Shown here one piece after another: positions 17,862-26,261 of a stretch of 37,569 nt of DNA. Origin of the DNA: Taishania sp045629585. Its GTDB lineage: Bacteria > Bacteroidota > Bacteroidia > Flavobacteriales_D > Crocinitomicaceae. The position numbers and the translations under genes are program-made. Where the stretch lies: positions 1 to 37,569 of the forward strand of contig JAZQRM010000086.1 of the NCBI GenBank assembly GCA_045629585.1, read 5' to 3'. The notes below the pieces were generated by a model, which worked only from the letters and a program-made list of their open reading frames with translations, was not told where the DNA came from and made no database searches. Positions within the stretch are counted from its first letter, which is position 1. Every line of letters starts with the position of its first letter.

Positions 17862-17904
17862 ACTACAAATTATTGTTCTAAAGATACAACATTTGCACTA
17901 CAAA
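17862..17904. promoter_or_regulatory. Direct repeat in the MocR/TonB-receptor divergent region
   Basis: ACTACAAA occurs at 17862-17869 and 17897-17904, 35 bp apart start to start, inside the 90-bp divergent intergenic region. MocR regulators usually bind direct repeats, so this is a candidate operator for both genes. It is based on two 8-bp matches only. Confidence 0.35.
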
Positions 17905-17937
17905 AATATTCCGAAAAGGAAATTGAAATAAAGAAAG

Positions 17938-19791
17938 ATGAAAGTTTACCCTTTAATTATTCTACTAATACTTAGTCTTCCAATGCAATTGATTGCACAA
18001 AGAGACACCGTTAAAATACAAAAAGTGGATATCGTAAAAAGTAAAATACAATTACAAGACCCTCATTCCGCTCGAAATATTGAAGTAATCACTCGTCAAC
18101 AAATAGAACAACTTCCCGTAAAGACATTGCAAGAACTCCTTTCCTATGTTGGTGGAATTGATTTACGTCAGCGTGGTCCTTTCGGAAGCCAAGCTGATAT
18201 TAGTATTGATGGTGGTTCATTTGAGCAAACGTTAGTATTACTCAATGGAATAAAAATGACCGATGCGCAAACAGCTCATAATATGTTGAATATCCCCGTG
18301 CCGTTAGATGCCATTGAACGCATTGAGATACTAAAAGGTCCGGCTGCACGCGTTTACGGAATAAATTCACTAACGGGTGCAATCAACATTGTTACCCTCT
18401 CTACAGACCAACGTTTCTTGGCTGTAAACGCCTATGGAGGTTCCTCTTTTCAACCTAAAGAAGCCGGTGATGGAAAAGGACTTTACGGAGGAGGAGGACT
18501 ACAACTAACGGCCAATTATGCAAAAGAAAAGCAGCGTCACTTATTGGCAATAAGCCAAGATATTTACAATGGGCAGCGCTATAATAGCGCTCAAAATAAC
18601 ACGCGATTATTTTATACTGGTAAATATACCCTTCGTCCAAACCATACTTTACATTGGCTAGGTAGTTACACCCATAATTCTTTTGGAGCGAATGGATTTT
18701 ACGCAGCACCAGGAGATCGAAATTCACAAGAAATTGTCCAGACCGCTTTATTTAACGTTGGAAGTACCCACCAATGGAAAAACTTTAAACTACGAACCAA
18801 CGTAAGCAACCGCTATACAGATGACGATTATCGTTATTTTAAAGATCAGTTAGACAAAGCACGATCACGTCATTATTCCAATGCCTTTTCGTTTGAACTA
18901 AAAGCAAACTATTTGACATCATTTGGAACATTTGGTTTAGGTTATGAAGTAAGAATGGAGCAAATTAACAGTTCAAACATTGGAAAACATCAACGAGAAA
19001 ATCAGGGAGTTTATGCGGATTACAAGCATTTATTATGGAAAAAATTAAACACAAATATTGGAGCGTATGTCAACTACAATTCTAATTTTGGATGGCAAGT
19101 TTATCCAGGTGTTGACCTAGCCTATTTATTTTTACCTAGATGGAAATTGAATGTAAGTGCGGGTTCTGGCCAGCGTATACCATCCTTCACGGACTTATAC
19201 CTAAACCAAAAACCAGGCAATGTCGGGAATCCGGACTTGAAACCAGAAACAGCCTGGCAATACGACGCATCGATTCATTACACTTATAAAACATTAAAAG
19301 TTAAAGCTTCCTATTTCTATAGAAACATCGATCAATTCATCGATTGGGTAAGAGATTCAGTAAGCCAGCCCTACTCCCCTGTTAATTTTGGACAAAACCA
19401 AATACAAGGAATCAACGCATCCATACAGCAAACATTTCGTTTTAAAAATGAGCAACATATTAGCTATCAGATGAGTTATAATTACTTAAAACCGAATTTA
19501 AAAACGGCCAACACCTTTTCAAAATATGTACTAGAATCCCTTCGTCACCAAATAATTATTGGGATCAACTATGGGATCAAAGATTTTCAGATTGGCGTGA
19601 ATGGTCGATACATAGAGCGTGAACTAAATGACCCCTATCTTTTGCTAGATTTGCGAGCGAGTATGAAAATCAAAGCGTTTCAAATTTACTTTGACCTTTC
19701 GAACCTACTCCAAACACGGTATAAAGAAGCGGGTGCGGTTCCTATGCCTCCACGCTGGTTTTCGTTAGGTCTGCGCTATAAGCTAGCTTAA
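17938..19791 (+). CDS. TonB-dependent outer membrane receptor
   Basis: This 617-residue receptor imports a scarce ligand through the outer membrane with TonB energy. It has a signal peptide (ends LIAQ, residue 21), then a plug domain with VITRQQIEQLPVKTLQELLSYVGGID, ADISIDGGSFEQTLVLLNG and the conserved IERIEILKGPAARVYG (about 126-141). The 22-strand barrel ends with the aromatic-terminal strand PPRWFSLGLRYKLA. It lacks the carboxypeptidase-like N-terminal domain of SusC-type receptors and is BtuB/CirA-sized. The ligand may be cobalamin or a siderophore, but no riboswitch precedes it. Divergent MocR control points to a metabolite ligand. Confidence 0.93.
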   Translation: MKVYPLIILLILSLPMQLIAQRDTVKIQKVDIVKSKIQLQDPHSARNIEVITRQQIEQLPVKTLQELLSYVGGIDLRQRGPFGSQADISIDGGSFEQTLVLLNGIKMTDAQTAHNMLNIPVPLDAIERIEILKGPAARVYGINSLTGAINIVTLSTDQRFLAVNAYGGSSFQPKEAGDGKGLYGGGGLQLTANYAKEKQRHLLAISQDIYNGQRYNSAQNNTRLFYTGKYTLRPNHTLHWLGSYTHNSFGANGFYAAPGDRNSQEIVQTALFNVGSTHQWKNFKLRTNVSNRYTDDDYRYFKDQLDKARSRHYSNAFSFELKANYLTSFGTFGLGYEVRMEQINSSNIGKHQRENQGVYADYKHLLWKKLNTNIGAYVNYNSNFGWQVYPGVDLAYLFLPRWKLNVSAGSGQRIPSFTDLYLNQKPGNVGNPDLKPETAWQYDASIHYTYKTLKVKASYFYRNIDQFIDWVRDSVSQPYSPVNFGQNQIQGINASIQQTFRFKNEQHISYQMSYNYLKPNLKTANTFSKYVLESLRHQIIIGINYGIKDFQIGVNGRYIERELNDPYLLLDLRASMKIKAFQIYFDLSNLLQTRYKEAGAVPMPPRWFSLGLRYKLA

Positions 19792-19867
19792 ATTGCCCCT
19801 ATATTTCCCAAAAATAAAACTCATTTTATTTGAAAAATACTTACATTTAGACCACAACAGAATTACT

Positions 19868-20779
19868 ATGATTAGAAAATGGAAAGCGACCTTTGCGTTG
19901 TACAATTTTTTCAACTATAAACGTTTAAAGCAAAATATCCCTCTTTATAAGAAGATTGGATTAAAAAAGTTTTACTTCTCCCCTATTTCTAGTCAGGATT
20001 TTGAAAATATCGACCCACAGCTTTTGGCTCCTGATTCCAAGAAAAATCAAGTGCCTTTGTCTGAAGATGAATCCGATAAGGTCTCTTTTTTCAATGACAA
20101 TGGTTACGTTATTTTTGATCAATTTCTAAGCTCTGATCTTGTTGATGCTGTTAATAATGAGATCGATCAAATGTTAGCAGATGGAACCGTAAAATTCCGA
20201 TATGGAAACAAAATAATGTTTGCTTATCAAAAAAGTGATTTGCTCCGTAGAATTGGTGAAGACCCAACCATTAATAACGTTCTGTCCTATCTTATACAGG
20301 GAAATCCAATTCTTTTTCAAAGTATAAACTTTAAAACGGGCAGTCAACAAAAAACACATTCAGATTCCATCCACATGACAACTTTTCCTTTGGGAGGCTT
20401 ACTAGGTGTTTGGATTGCATTAGAAGATATTGACGAAACCAATGGTGCGTTACACTACTACCCAGGTAGTCATAAATTACCTTATTATTTGAACAAGGAT
20501 TATGATAATTTAGGTACAAAATTTAAGATTGGTCCGAAGGATTACACCCATTATGAAAAGATGATGGAAGAAAAAATTAAGGAAAATCAACTTCAAAAGA
20601 CCATCTTCAAAGCAAAAAAAGGAGATCTATTAATATGGCATGCTAATCTTTTTCACGGTGGAGAGCCACATATTGATAAAACAAAAACGCGCAAGAGTAT
20701 GGTTTTTCATTATTATGATGATCATTGTATTTGTTATCATGAAATTACACAGCGACCTGCTTTAATGGACGTGAAATAA
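19868..20779 (+). CDS. PhyH-family Fe(II)/2-oxoglutarate dioxygenase-like protein
   Basis: This protein of about 303 residues matches the phytanoyl-CoA dioxygenase superfamily. The metal triad is visible: His164-x-Asp166 in KTHSDSIHM and a distal His in IWHANLFHGGEPH. The 2-oxoglutarate-binding Arg is probably Arg275 in KTRKSMVFHYYDD. The middle segment ALEDIDETNGALHYYPGSHK is the family signature. The substrate is unknown. A TTG at 19793, 1 bp after the preceding stop, would add 25 residues. The ATG at 19868 is preferred because a promoter-like TACATTTA lies just before it (19842-19849). Confidence 0.85.
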   Translation: MIRKWKATFALYNFFNYKRLKQNIPLYKKIGLKKFYFSPISSQDFENIDPQLLAPDSKKNQVPLSEDESDKVSFFNDNGYVIFDQFLSSDLVDAVNNEIDQMLADGTVKFRYGNKIMFAYQKSDLLRRIGEDPTINNVLSYLIQGNPILFQSINFKTGSQQKTHSDSIHMTTFPLGGLLGVWIALEDIDETNGALHYYPGSHKLPYYLNKDYDNLGTKFKIGPKDYTHYEKMMEEKIKENQLQKTIFKAKKGDLLIWHANLFHGGEPHIDKTKTRKSMVFHYYDDHCICYHEITQRPALMDVK

Positions 20780-20895
20780 GACAAAACACTACAAAACAAC
20801 ATTTTAAAGAATACAAATAGGATTTATCATACAATTCCTATCAAACTTTAAGTTTTAAATAACAAAATCAGTATCAGTTAGTTAAAAAAAAAGTG

Positions 20896-20903
20896 GAACT
20901 TTG
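20896..20903 (+). promoter_or_regulatory. Promoter -7 element of the 6S-like RNA
   Basis: GAACTTTG, a near match to TAnnTTTG, ends 5-7 bp before the predicted 5' end of the structured RNA, the correct spacing for transcription to start at the closing stem. Confidence 0.45.
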
Positions 20904-20907
20904 TACC

Positions 20908-21017
20908 ATAAATAGGAAGAATACATAGTGTAGAGGATATAGTGATATAGCTCTTAATGTGTTGAGTAGTGGTTAGGATTTTTTAGAGTGTTGAAAATTA
21001 TTCTTCCTATTTTTATT
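20908..21017 (+). ncRNA. ssrS: 6S-like regulatory RNA (6S-Flavo type)
   Basis: A perfect 14-bp inverted repeat closes this roughly 108-nt unit: AAATAGGAAGAATA (20910-20923) with TATTCTTCCTATTT (20999-21012), followed by a T-rich tail. Inside is a large, weakly paired bubble capped by a small stem CTTAA/TTGAG around TGTG. A closing stem, open central bubble and apical hairpin is the architecture of 6S RNA, which binds sigma-factor-loaded RNA polymerase by mimicking an open promoter. The length agrees with the flavobacterial 6S family as I recall it. There are no ORFs here. A covariance-model search would settle the identity. Confidence 0.6.
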
Positions 21018-21139
21018 CCATATTTTGACATAAGTTTTAGTTTTTTAAAACCTTCCCCTTTCATCAGAACTTTCCAAAGAAATAAAGGCGTTTTTTATCT
21101 TTTCTTAAATTCTCTGTAATTTAGAAACATGAAACGCTT

Positions 21140-21225
21140 ACAGAAGATTTGCAGTTCTAAGTCTTAAGTTCTAAGGAAGGACGAAGTAACAATTTAAAAG
21201 TACGAATGATGATTGAAGGGGCTAT
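21140..21225. repeat. Degenerate copy of the repeat-field sequence
   Basis: GTTCTAAG and TTAAGTTCTAAGG followed by GGACGAAGTAAC, AAGTACGAA and GATGATTGA recall the units at 117-145 and 600-690. No hairpin element is attached. The remaining part of the 21018-21413 gap shows nothing else that I can support. Confidence 0.55.
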
Positions 21226-21413
21226 GCTTGTGACCTTTCCTAACACTGACCAACCTATTTCACGGGTCTACTTCTGTACTTTACATACCACGATCTATTT
21301 TAGGCCCAAAATGATCCTATAGAACATCCCTTCGTTAAAAAACTTAAAATTTGACACAGCTTTGCTCAAGGCATGTACTCGTTTCCTTATTTTAGTTTTC
21401 TAAATTCTACCGA

Positions 21414-22322
21414 ATGCTTCTAAAGGAACGAATAACAGCTGAACGGGTCTTTTCTGGAACAGGAAAATATTTTCTATTTGCACTATTTGACTGCTCTTTA
21501 GCTTATTACGCCGATGAGATTATTTTAAGTCGTTTTTTCACTTTTCCAGCATTTATTCCAGCTACACTAGGTACGGTTTTAGCTTTCTTTATTGGTTTTA
21601 ACAACAATCAATCCTACGACAGATGGTGGGAAGCCCGCAAAATATGGGGATCTATAGTGAATAACTCCAGAACCTTCACACGTCAAATACTCACCTTTGT
21701 ACAGGACAAAGGTAACCCCGAAATAAAGGCTCAAAAACGGTACATGGTTAAACGTCACATTACTTATTTGTACGCTTTAAAAATGAATCTTCGCAATGAG
21801 CCTGATAAATACTTCTACAAACACATTAGTGATCTGGATTATGTCAAAGTTAAACATCAAACCAACTTGCCTAACGCTTTGTTAATGTGTCAATCGGACG
21901 ACATTCTTCACTTATATGAAAAAGGCTACATCGACCAAATACAATTTTTAGAACTGAATAAAATGCTTACGGAACATACGAATGATTTAGGTGCATCAGA
22001 ACGCTTAAAAAACACCGTTTTCCCTACAGTCTATAATTTCTATTCAAAATACTTCATTTGGATTTTTATTTATTGCGCAACTATGTCCATGGGGAACGGT
22101 GTAGGAATATGGGCCATTCCGTTTGGAACATTAATCGGCTACGCATTTTTCACCATCCAATCATTAGGACAACTATTGGTTAATCCATTTGAAAAAGACA
22201 ATAAAATGGGTATTCCTTTAGATTCTATCACACGGACAATTGAAATTAATCTCTTGGAAATGTTAAAAGAAAAAGACATTCCTGAGCCTATTCAAAGTGT
22301 AAGAGGCGAATACATTATGTAA
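21414..22322 (+). CDS. Bestrophin-family membrane channel
   Basis: This 302-residue inner-membrane protein of the bestrophin / RFP-TM family forms pentameric anion or cation channels. The family signature FNNNQSYDRWWEARKIWG is clear at about residues 61-78. Hydrophobic segments lie at about 20-35, 45-62, 212-230 and 236-250, with the conserved NPFEKDNKMGIPLDSITRTIE near the C-terminus. Bacterial homologues have been characterised as Na+-permeable channels. The ion used here is not known. It is 54 bp ahead of the copper ATPase gene, in the same orientation. Confidence 0.9.
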   Translation: MLLKERITAERVFSGTGKYFLFALFDCSLAYYADEIILSRFFTFPAFIPATLGTVLAFFIGFNNNQSYDRWWEARKIWGSIVNNSRTFTRQILTFVQDKGNPEIKAQKRYMVKRHITYLYALKMNLRNEPDKYFYKHISDLDYVKVKHQTNLPNALLMCQSDDILHLYEKGYIDQIQFLELNKMLTEHTNDLGASERLKNTVFPTVYNFYSKYFIWIFIYCATMSMGNGVGIWAIPFGTLIGYAFFTIQSLGQLLVNPFEKDNKMGIPLDSITRTIEINLLEMLKEKDIPEPIQSVRGEYIM

Positions 22323-22334
22323 CATATCCCGCTA

Positions 22335-22357
22335 TTTCTAAACGTCCTGTTTAGAAA
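22335..22357. promoter_or_regulatory. 23-bp dyad upstream of the copper ATPase gene
   Basis: TTTCTAAAC (22335-22343) is a perfect inverted repeat of GTTTAGAAA (22349-22357) around GTCCT. It lies 20-42 bp before the ATPase ATG. It is a plausible operator for a copper-responsive regulator. It is less likely a terminator for the bestrophin gene, because A residues rather than T residues follow on the plus strand. Confidence 0.4.
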
Positions 22358-22376
22358 AAAACTATAAACCATAAAT

Positions 22377-24871
22377 ATGAAACACACCTACCACATCCAC
22401 GGAATGAGTTGCCAAGGTTGCAGCAGCCACATAGAAGAGATTATTTCAACAGTGAAGGGGTTTCATCTGTAAAGATAGATTTTGATAACGCTACTGCTAC
22501 TATAGAAATGAAAGATCATATTGACCTAATTGTATTTCAAGAAGCATTAAAAAAGGACGGAGACAAATACAGTATTCACAACTTAACAGAGACGATTTCC
22601 AGTTCCACTCCTCACCAAAAACCAGCCGGTACAGGAACAGGTATCTTCTATTGTCCCATGCATTGTGAAGACACCAAAACATATACACATGCGGGAGACT
22701 GTCCTGTTTGTGGTATGGACTTAATTGAAGAGCATAACCTAAATACCACAGTAACACAAATGTGGACCTGCCCAATGCATCCTGAAATAGTAAAAGATGC
22801 AGCAGGATCTTGTCCCATTTGCGGCATGGATTTGGTTCCCTTACAACCGGATATTTCAGCTGAAGAGAAGATTTACCGAAATCTATCCAAAAAGTTTTGG
22901 CTTGCTACAGCATTCACCATTCCAATCTTCTTGATTGCAATGAGTGAAATGATACCAGGCAATCCTATTTATCAAATTATGGGGCAACAAGAATGGAATT
23001 GGGTACAATTTGTACTTTCTATACCTGTTGTATTCTATGCTTCTTGGATGTTCTTTACACGAGCCTACAAAAGTATAAAAACATGGAACCTTAACATGTT
23101 TACCCTAATTGGTATCGGAGCGGGTATCGCTTGGTTATTTAGTGTATTCGGTATCCTTTTTCCTTCTGTTTTCCCGGATCAATTCAAATCTTCCACAGGA
23201 GCCGTTCATATTTATTTTGAAGCAACAACCGTGATTTTAACCCTAGCATTATTGGGTCAATTACTAGAAGCTCGTGCACATAGCAAAACCAATTCAGCTG
23301 TTAAAGAATTGTTGAAATTTGCACCAAATACCGCTACTAAAATTGAAAATGGAGAAGAAAGAGAAGTAAGTGTAGAATCAATAGAATTGAATGATATACT
23401 AAAGGTTAAACCAGGTGAAAAAATTCCAGTCGATGGGATAATTACGGAAGGTGACACCACTGTTGATGAATCAATGATTTCAGGTGAACCCATTCCTATT
23501 AATAAAACCAAGGGAGACAAAGTAAATAGTGGAACGATAAATGGAAATCAAACTTTTTTGATGAAAGCCGATAAAATTGGCAACGAAACCCTTCTTTCTC
23601 AAATCATACAAATGGTAAATAATGCCAGTCGTAGTCGTGCGCCAATTCAGAATCTTGCAGACAAAGTTTCTAGTTATTTTGTACCAATAGTTGTCGTTGT
23701 ATCGCTACTAACATTTGCTATTTGGGCTATTTGGGGCCCTTCCCCATCATTTGTGTACGCTTTGGTAAACGCTATTGCGGTACTCATCATTGCTTGTCCA
23801 TGCGCATTAGGTTTAGCAACTCCCATGTCAGTGATGGTAGGGGTTGGCAAAGGAGCTTTGAATGGCGTTTTAATAAAAAATGCAGAATCTTTAGAAAAAT
23901 TACATAAAATAGACACTTTAATTATTGATAAAACAGGAACCATAACCGAAGGAAAACCTACTGTAGAGTGTGTTTACACATTTGACAATGGCTACACGGA
24001 TATTGAGATCCTACAGCATATTGTTTCCTTAAACTTAAATAGTGAACACCCTTTAGCAAAAGCGACTATAAACTACGGAAAAGAACAACATATAGAAAAA
24101 ATCAAAACATCTGAATTTATTGCTGTTACTGGAAAAGGTGTGAAAGCCTTTATCAAGGAAAAGGAAGCCGCGTTGGGTAATGCTAAAATGATGGAACATG
24201 TTAAGGCAACGATCTCATCAGCGATGGAACAATCCGTTGCCAACTTTCAAAAACAAGGTAAAACCGTTTCCTACCTTGCTATAGATAATGTGGTGGTTGG
24301 ATACATCGTTATTGGTGACAAAATAAAACCGACTAGTGCTAGAGTTATCAAGACTTTGCAAGATAAAGGAATAGAAGTTATCATGTTAACGGGAGATAAT
24401 AAAGAAACCGCACAATCAGTGGCAACCGTTCTAAATTTGAGCCATTTTAAAGCAAGTATGCTACCCGAAGACAAATTGAATGAGGTAGAAAAGCTACAGA
24501 AATCGGGCAAAATAGTTGCTATGGCTGGTGATGGAATCAACGATGCTCCTGCGTTAGCAAAAAGTGACGTGGGAATCGCGATGGGAACGGGAACAGATGT
24601 CGCCATAGAAAGTGCAATGATAACCTTAGTGAAAGGGGATTTAGAAGGCATCGTCAAAGCGAGAAATCTAAGTGATGCAGTGATGAAAAACATAAAACAA
24701 AATCTCTTCTTTGCATTAGTTTATAATGTAATAGGCGTGCCAATCGCGGCAGGTGTACTTTTTCCTTTTTTCGGAATCTTATTATCTCCCATGATTGCTG
24801 CACTGGCAATGAGTTTTAGCTCCGTTTCTGTAATTGGAAATGCACTACGACTAAAAAGCGCAAAAATCTAA
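22377..24871 (+). CDS. copA: Copper-translocating P1B-type ATPase, frameshifted in its first metal-binding domain
   Basis: This inner-membrane copper exporter would have about 831 residues if the frame is restored. It starts at ATG 22377 with an HMA domain containing the GMSCQGC metal site. The frame hits TAA at 22470-22472 after 31 codons. The rest continues in the -1 frame at GVSSVKIDF, around the GGGG run 22457-22460. Two Cys/His metal-binding motifs follow (YCPMHC...CPVCGMDL and WTCPMHPEI...CPICGMDL). After them come the ATPase core with CPCALG (from 23795), DKTGT phosphorylation loop (from 23927), SEHPLAKA and GDGINDAP. One missing G explains the break. The ATG at 22409 lies in the -1 frame and gives an unrelated N-terminus, so it is not the natural start. 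Confidence 0.88.
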
Positions 24872-24924
24872 GAGATTACATCGATCGAAATTCTATCTTA
24901 AAGCTTTCTTTTAAGTCAGAATAC

Positions 24925-25488
24925 TTATCCTTTTTTGACGATCCAGCTCTGAGTTGGGTCGTTATGTAATTCAGCGATAAATATTTCATGAAAATCTACA
25001 GGTATTTTCATCGTATTAGTAATTGAAAATTGTAAGATGTATTGCCAAAAACAACGAATTACTCCTGCGTGCGCAACAATCAGAATTTTAGAATGTCCTT
25101 TTGTTAAACAATCTTGAATAAAAGCCTTAACACGTTGGTTCAATTCCACTAAATTTTCACCTTGATGTTCTTTATAATTATCCAAATGTTCAGACCATAC
25201 TTTTAAATCTTCTACTGGAATAGTATCCCATTTTTGGTTTTCCCAACTTCCAAAATTAATTTCCTTTAACCGATCATCTAACAAAGGAATTCCCCTATTT
25301 AAATATTGAGCTAATTTTACGCAACGCTTTAGTGGACTGGAATAAACCTCATCAAAATCATTTGGTAGAGAAACATCATAAAGCGCAGCCTCTTGCTCAA
25401 AAGAATTTGCAACATCGACATCCGTTTGTCCATAACAAATGCCTTTTTCTACCCCCACTCTTGTATGTCGAATTAAATAAACTTGCAT
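24925..25488 (-). CDS. cobC: Alpha-ribazole phosphatase (histidine phosphatase family)
   Basis: This 187-residue cytoplasmic phosphatase removes the phosphate from alpha-ribazole-5'-phosphate or from adenosylcobalamin phosphate, the last steps of lower-ligand attachment. The catalytic LIRHTRVG (His8) is present. FGSWENQKW holds the conserved Glu, and LIVAHAGVIR holds the second His. The histidine phosphatase family is broad, but its place as the last gene of cobTSC, overlapping cobS by 16 bp, makes the cobalamin role likely. Confidence 0.88.
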   Translation of the reverse strand: MQVYLIRHTRVGVEKGICYGQTDVDVANSFEQEAALYDVSLPNDFDEVYSSPLKRCVKLAQYLNRGIPLLDDRLKEINFGSWENQKWDTIPVEDLKVWSEHLDNYKEHQGENLVELNQRVKAFIQDCLTKGHSKILIVAHAGVIRCFWQYILQFSITNTMKIPVDFHEIFIAELHNDPTQSWIVKKG

Positions 25489-26261
25489 ATTGCCAATACG
25501 GATAAAAGAATAATGACTTCACTTATTTGTTCCATTGCGCCTAAACAATCACCTGTATATCCACCTATCCATTTTCGGAGGTAAGCTTTGAAATAAAATA
25601 GCAAAAAGACCAATGGAGCTACTACAATTCCGAATAAAGGAGAATAATAAAACATGAAAACCAACAAAGGAAATAACCCCAATAAAGTTGCGATAAATGC
25701 ATCAATTGGTCTATGTTTTTTAGCAATTGGTTTTGCTTTACTTTTTTCATCTTCTCGAACATAAGGTAAAATAAAAGAAACTTGAATAGCTGTAGTACGC
25801 GCTAAAGAATGATAAACGATAAATACTAAACCTAAAAAAAAGGGGGCATCCATTGATTCTTTTGCAATATAAATTAAGGCTGAAATTTTCAATAATAGTT
25901 GAAGAATAGTGGCGACCATACCGTAAGTCCCCACTCTGCTATCTTTCATAATATCCAAAATCCGTTCTTGTGTCCATCCACCGCCAAAGCCATCAAAGAA
26001 ATCGGCTAAACCATCTTCATGAAATGCTCCCGTAATCAACATTCCTACCAACAACGAAACAATTACCGCTATTTCTACTGGCAAAACTAGGCTTGTTAAC
26101 CACAGAAAAACAAAACTAATTGCCCCTACAATGTAACCAATAAAGGGGAAATATCGGGTCGCTTTGTTTAATTCATCGTCACTATAAGGTAGATTTAAAG
26201 CAACAGGAATACGCGTATAAAACTGAAGAGCCGTTAAAAACAGATGGAGTTGATTTTTCAT
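25473..26261 (-). CDS. cobS: Adenosylcobinamide-GDP ribazoletransferase (cobalamin synthase)
   Basis: This 262-residue inner-membrane enzyme joins alpha-ribazole (or its phosphate) to adenosylcobinamide-GDP, giving adenosylcobalamin. It starts FLTALQFYTRIPV, the usual N-terminus. It carries the divalent-metal motif HEDGLADFFDGFGGG (about 80-94) and SRVGTYGMVA, and has five to seven membrane helices. The start codon abuts the cobT stop codon without a gap and the 3' end overlaps cobC, a tight translational unit. Confidence 0.95.
   Translation of the reverse strand: MKNQLHLFLTALQFYTRIPVALNLPYSDDELNKATRYFPFIGYIVGAISFVFLWLTSLVLPVEIAVIVSLLVGMLITGAFHEDGLADFFDGFGGGWTQERILDIMKDSRVGTYGMVATILQLLLKISALIYIAKESMDAPFFLGLVFIVYHSLARTTAIQVSFILPYVREDEKSKAKPIAKKHRPIDAFIATLLGLFPLLVFMFYYSPLFGIVVAPLVFLLFYFKAYLRKWIGGYTGDCLGAMEQISEVIILLSVLAICKFI

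Noticed and set aside
19793..19867. TTG start for the PhyH-like gene, adjacent to the TonB receptor stop.
   Set aside because: The extra 25 residues overlap a promoter-like box and do not belong to the PhyH domain. ATG 19868 is better.
22409..22450. ATG 22409 as the natural start of the copper ATPase.
   Set aside because: The resulting N-terminus (MPRLQQPHRRDYF) is an out-of-frame reading of the HMA domain that is correctly encoded from 22377.
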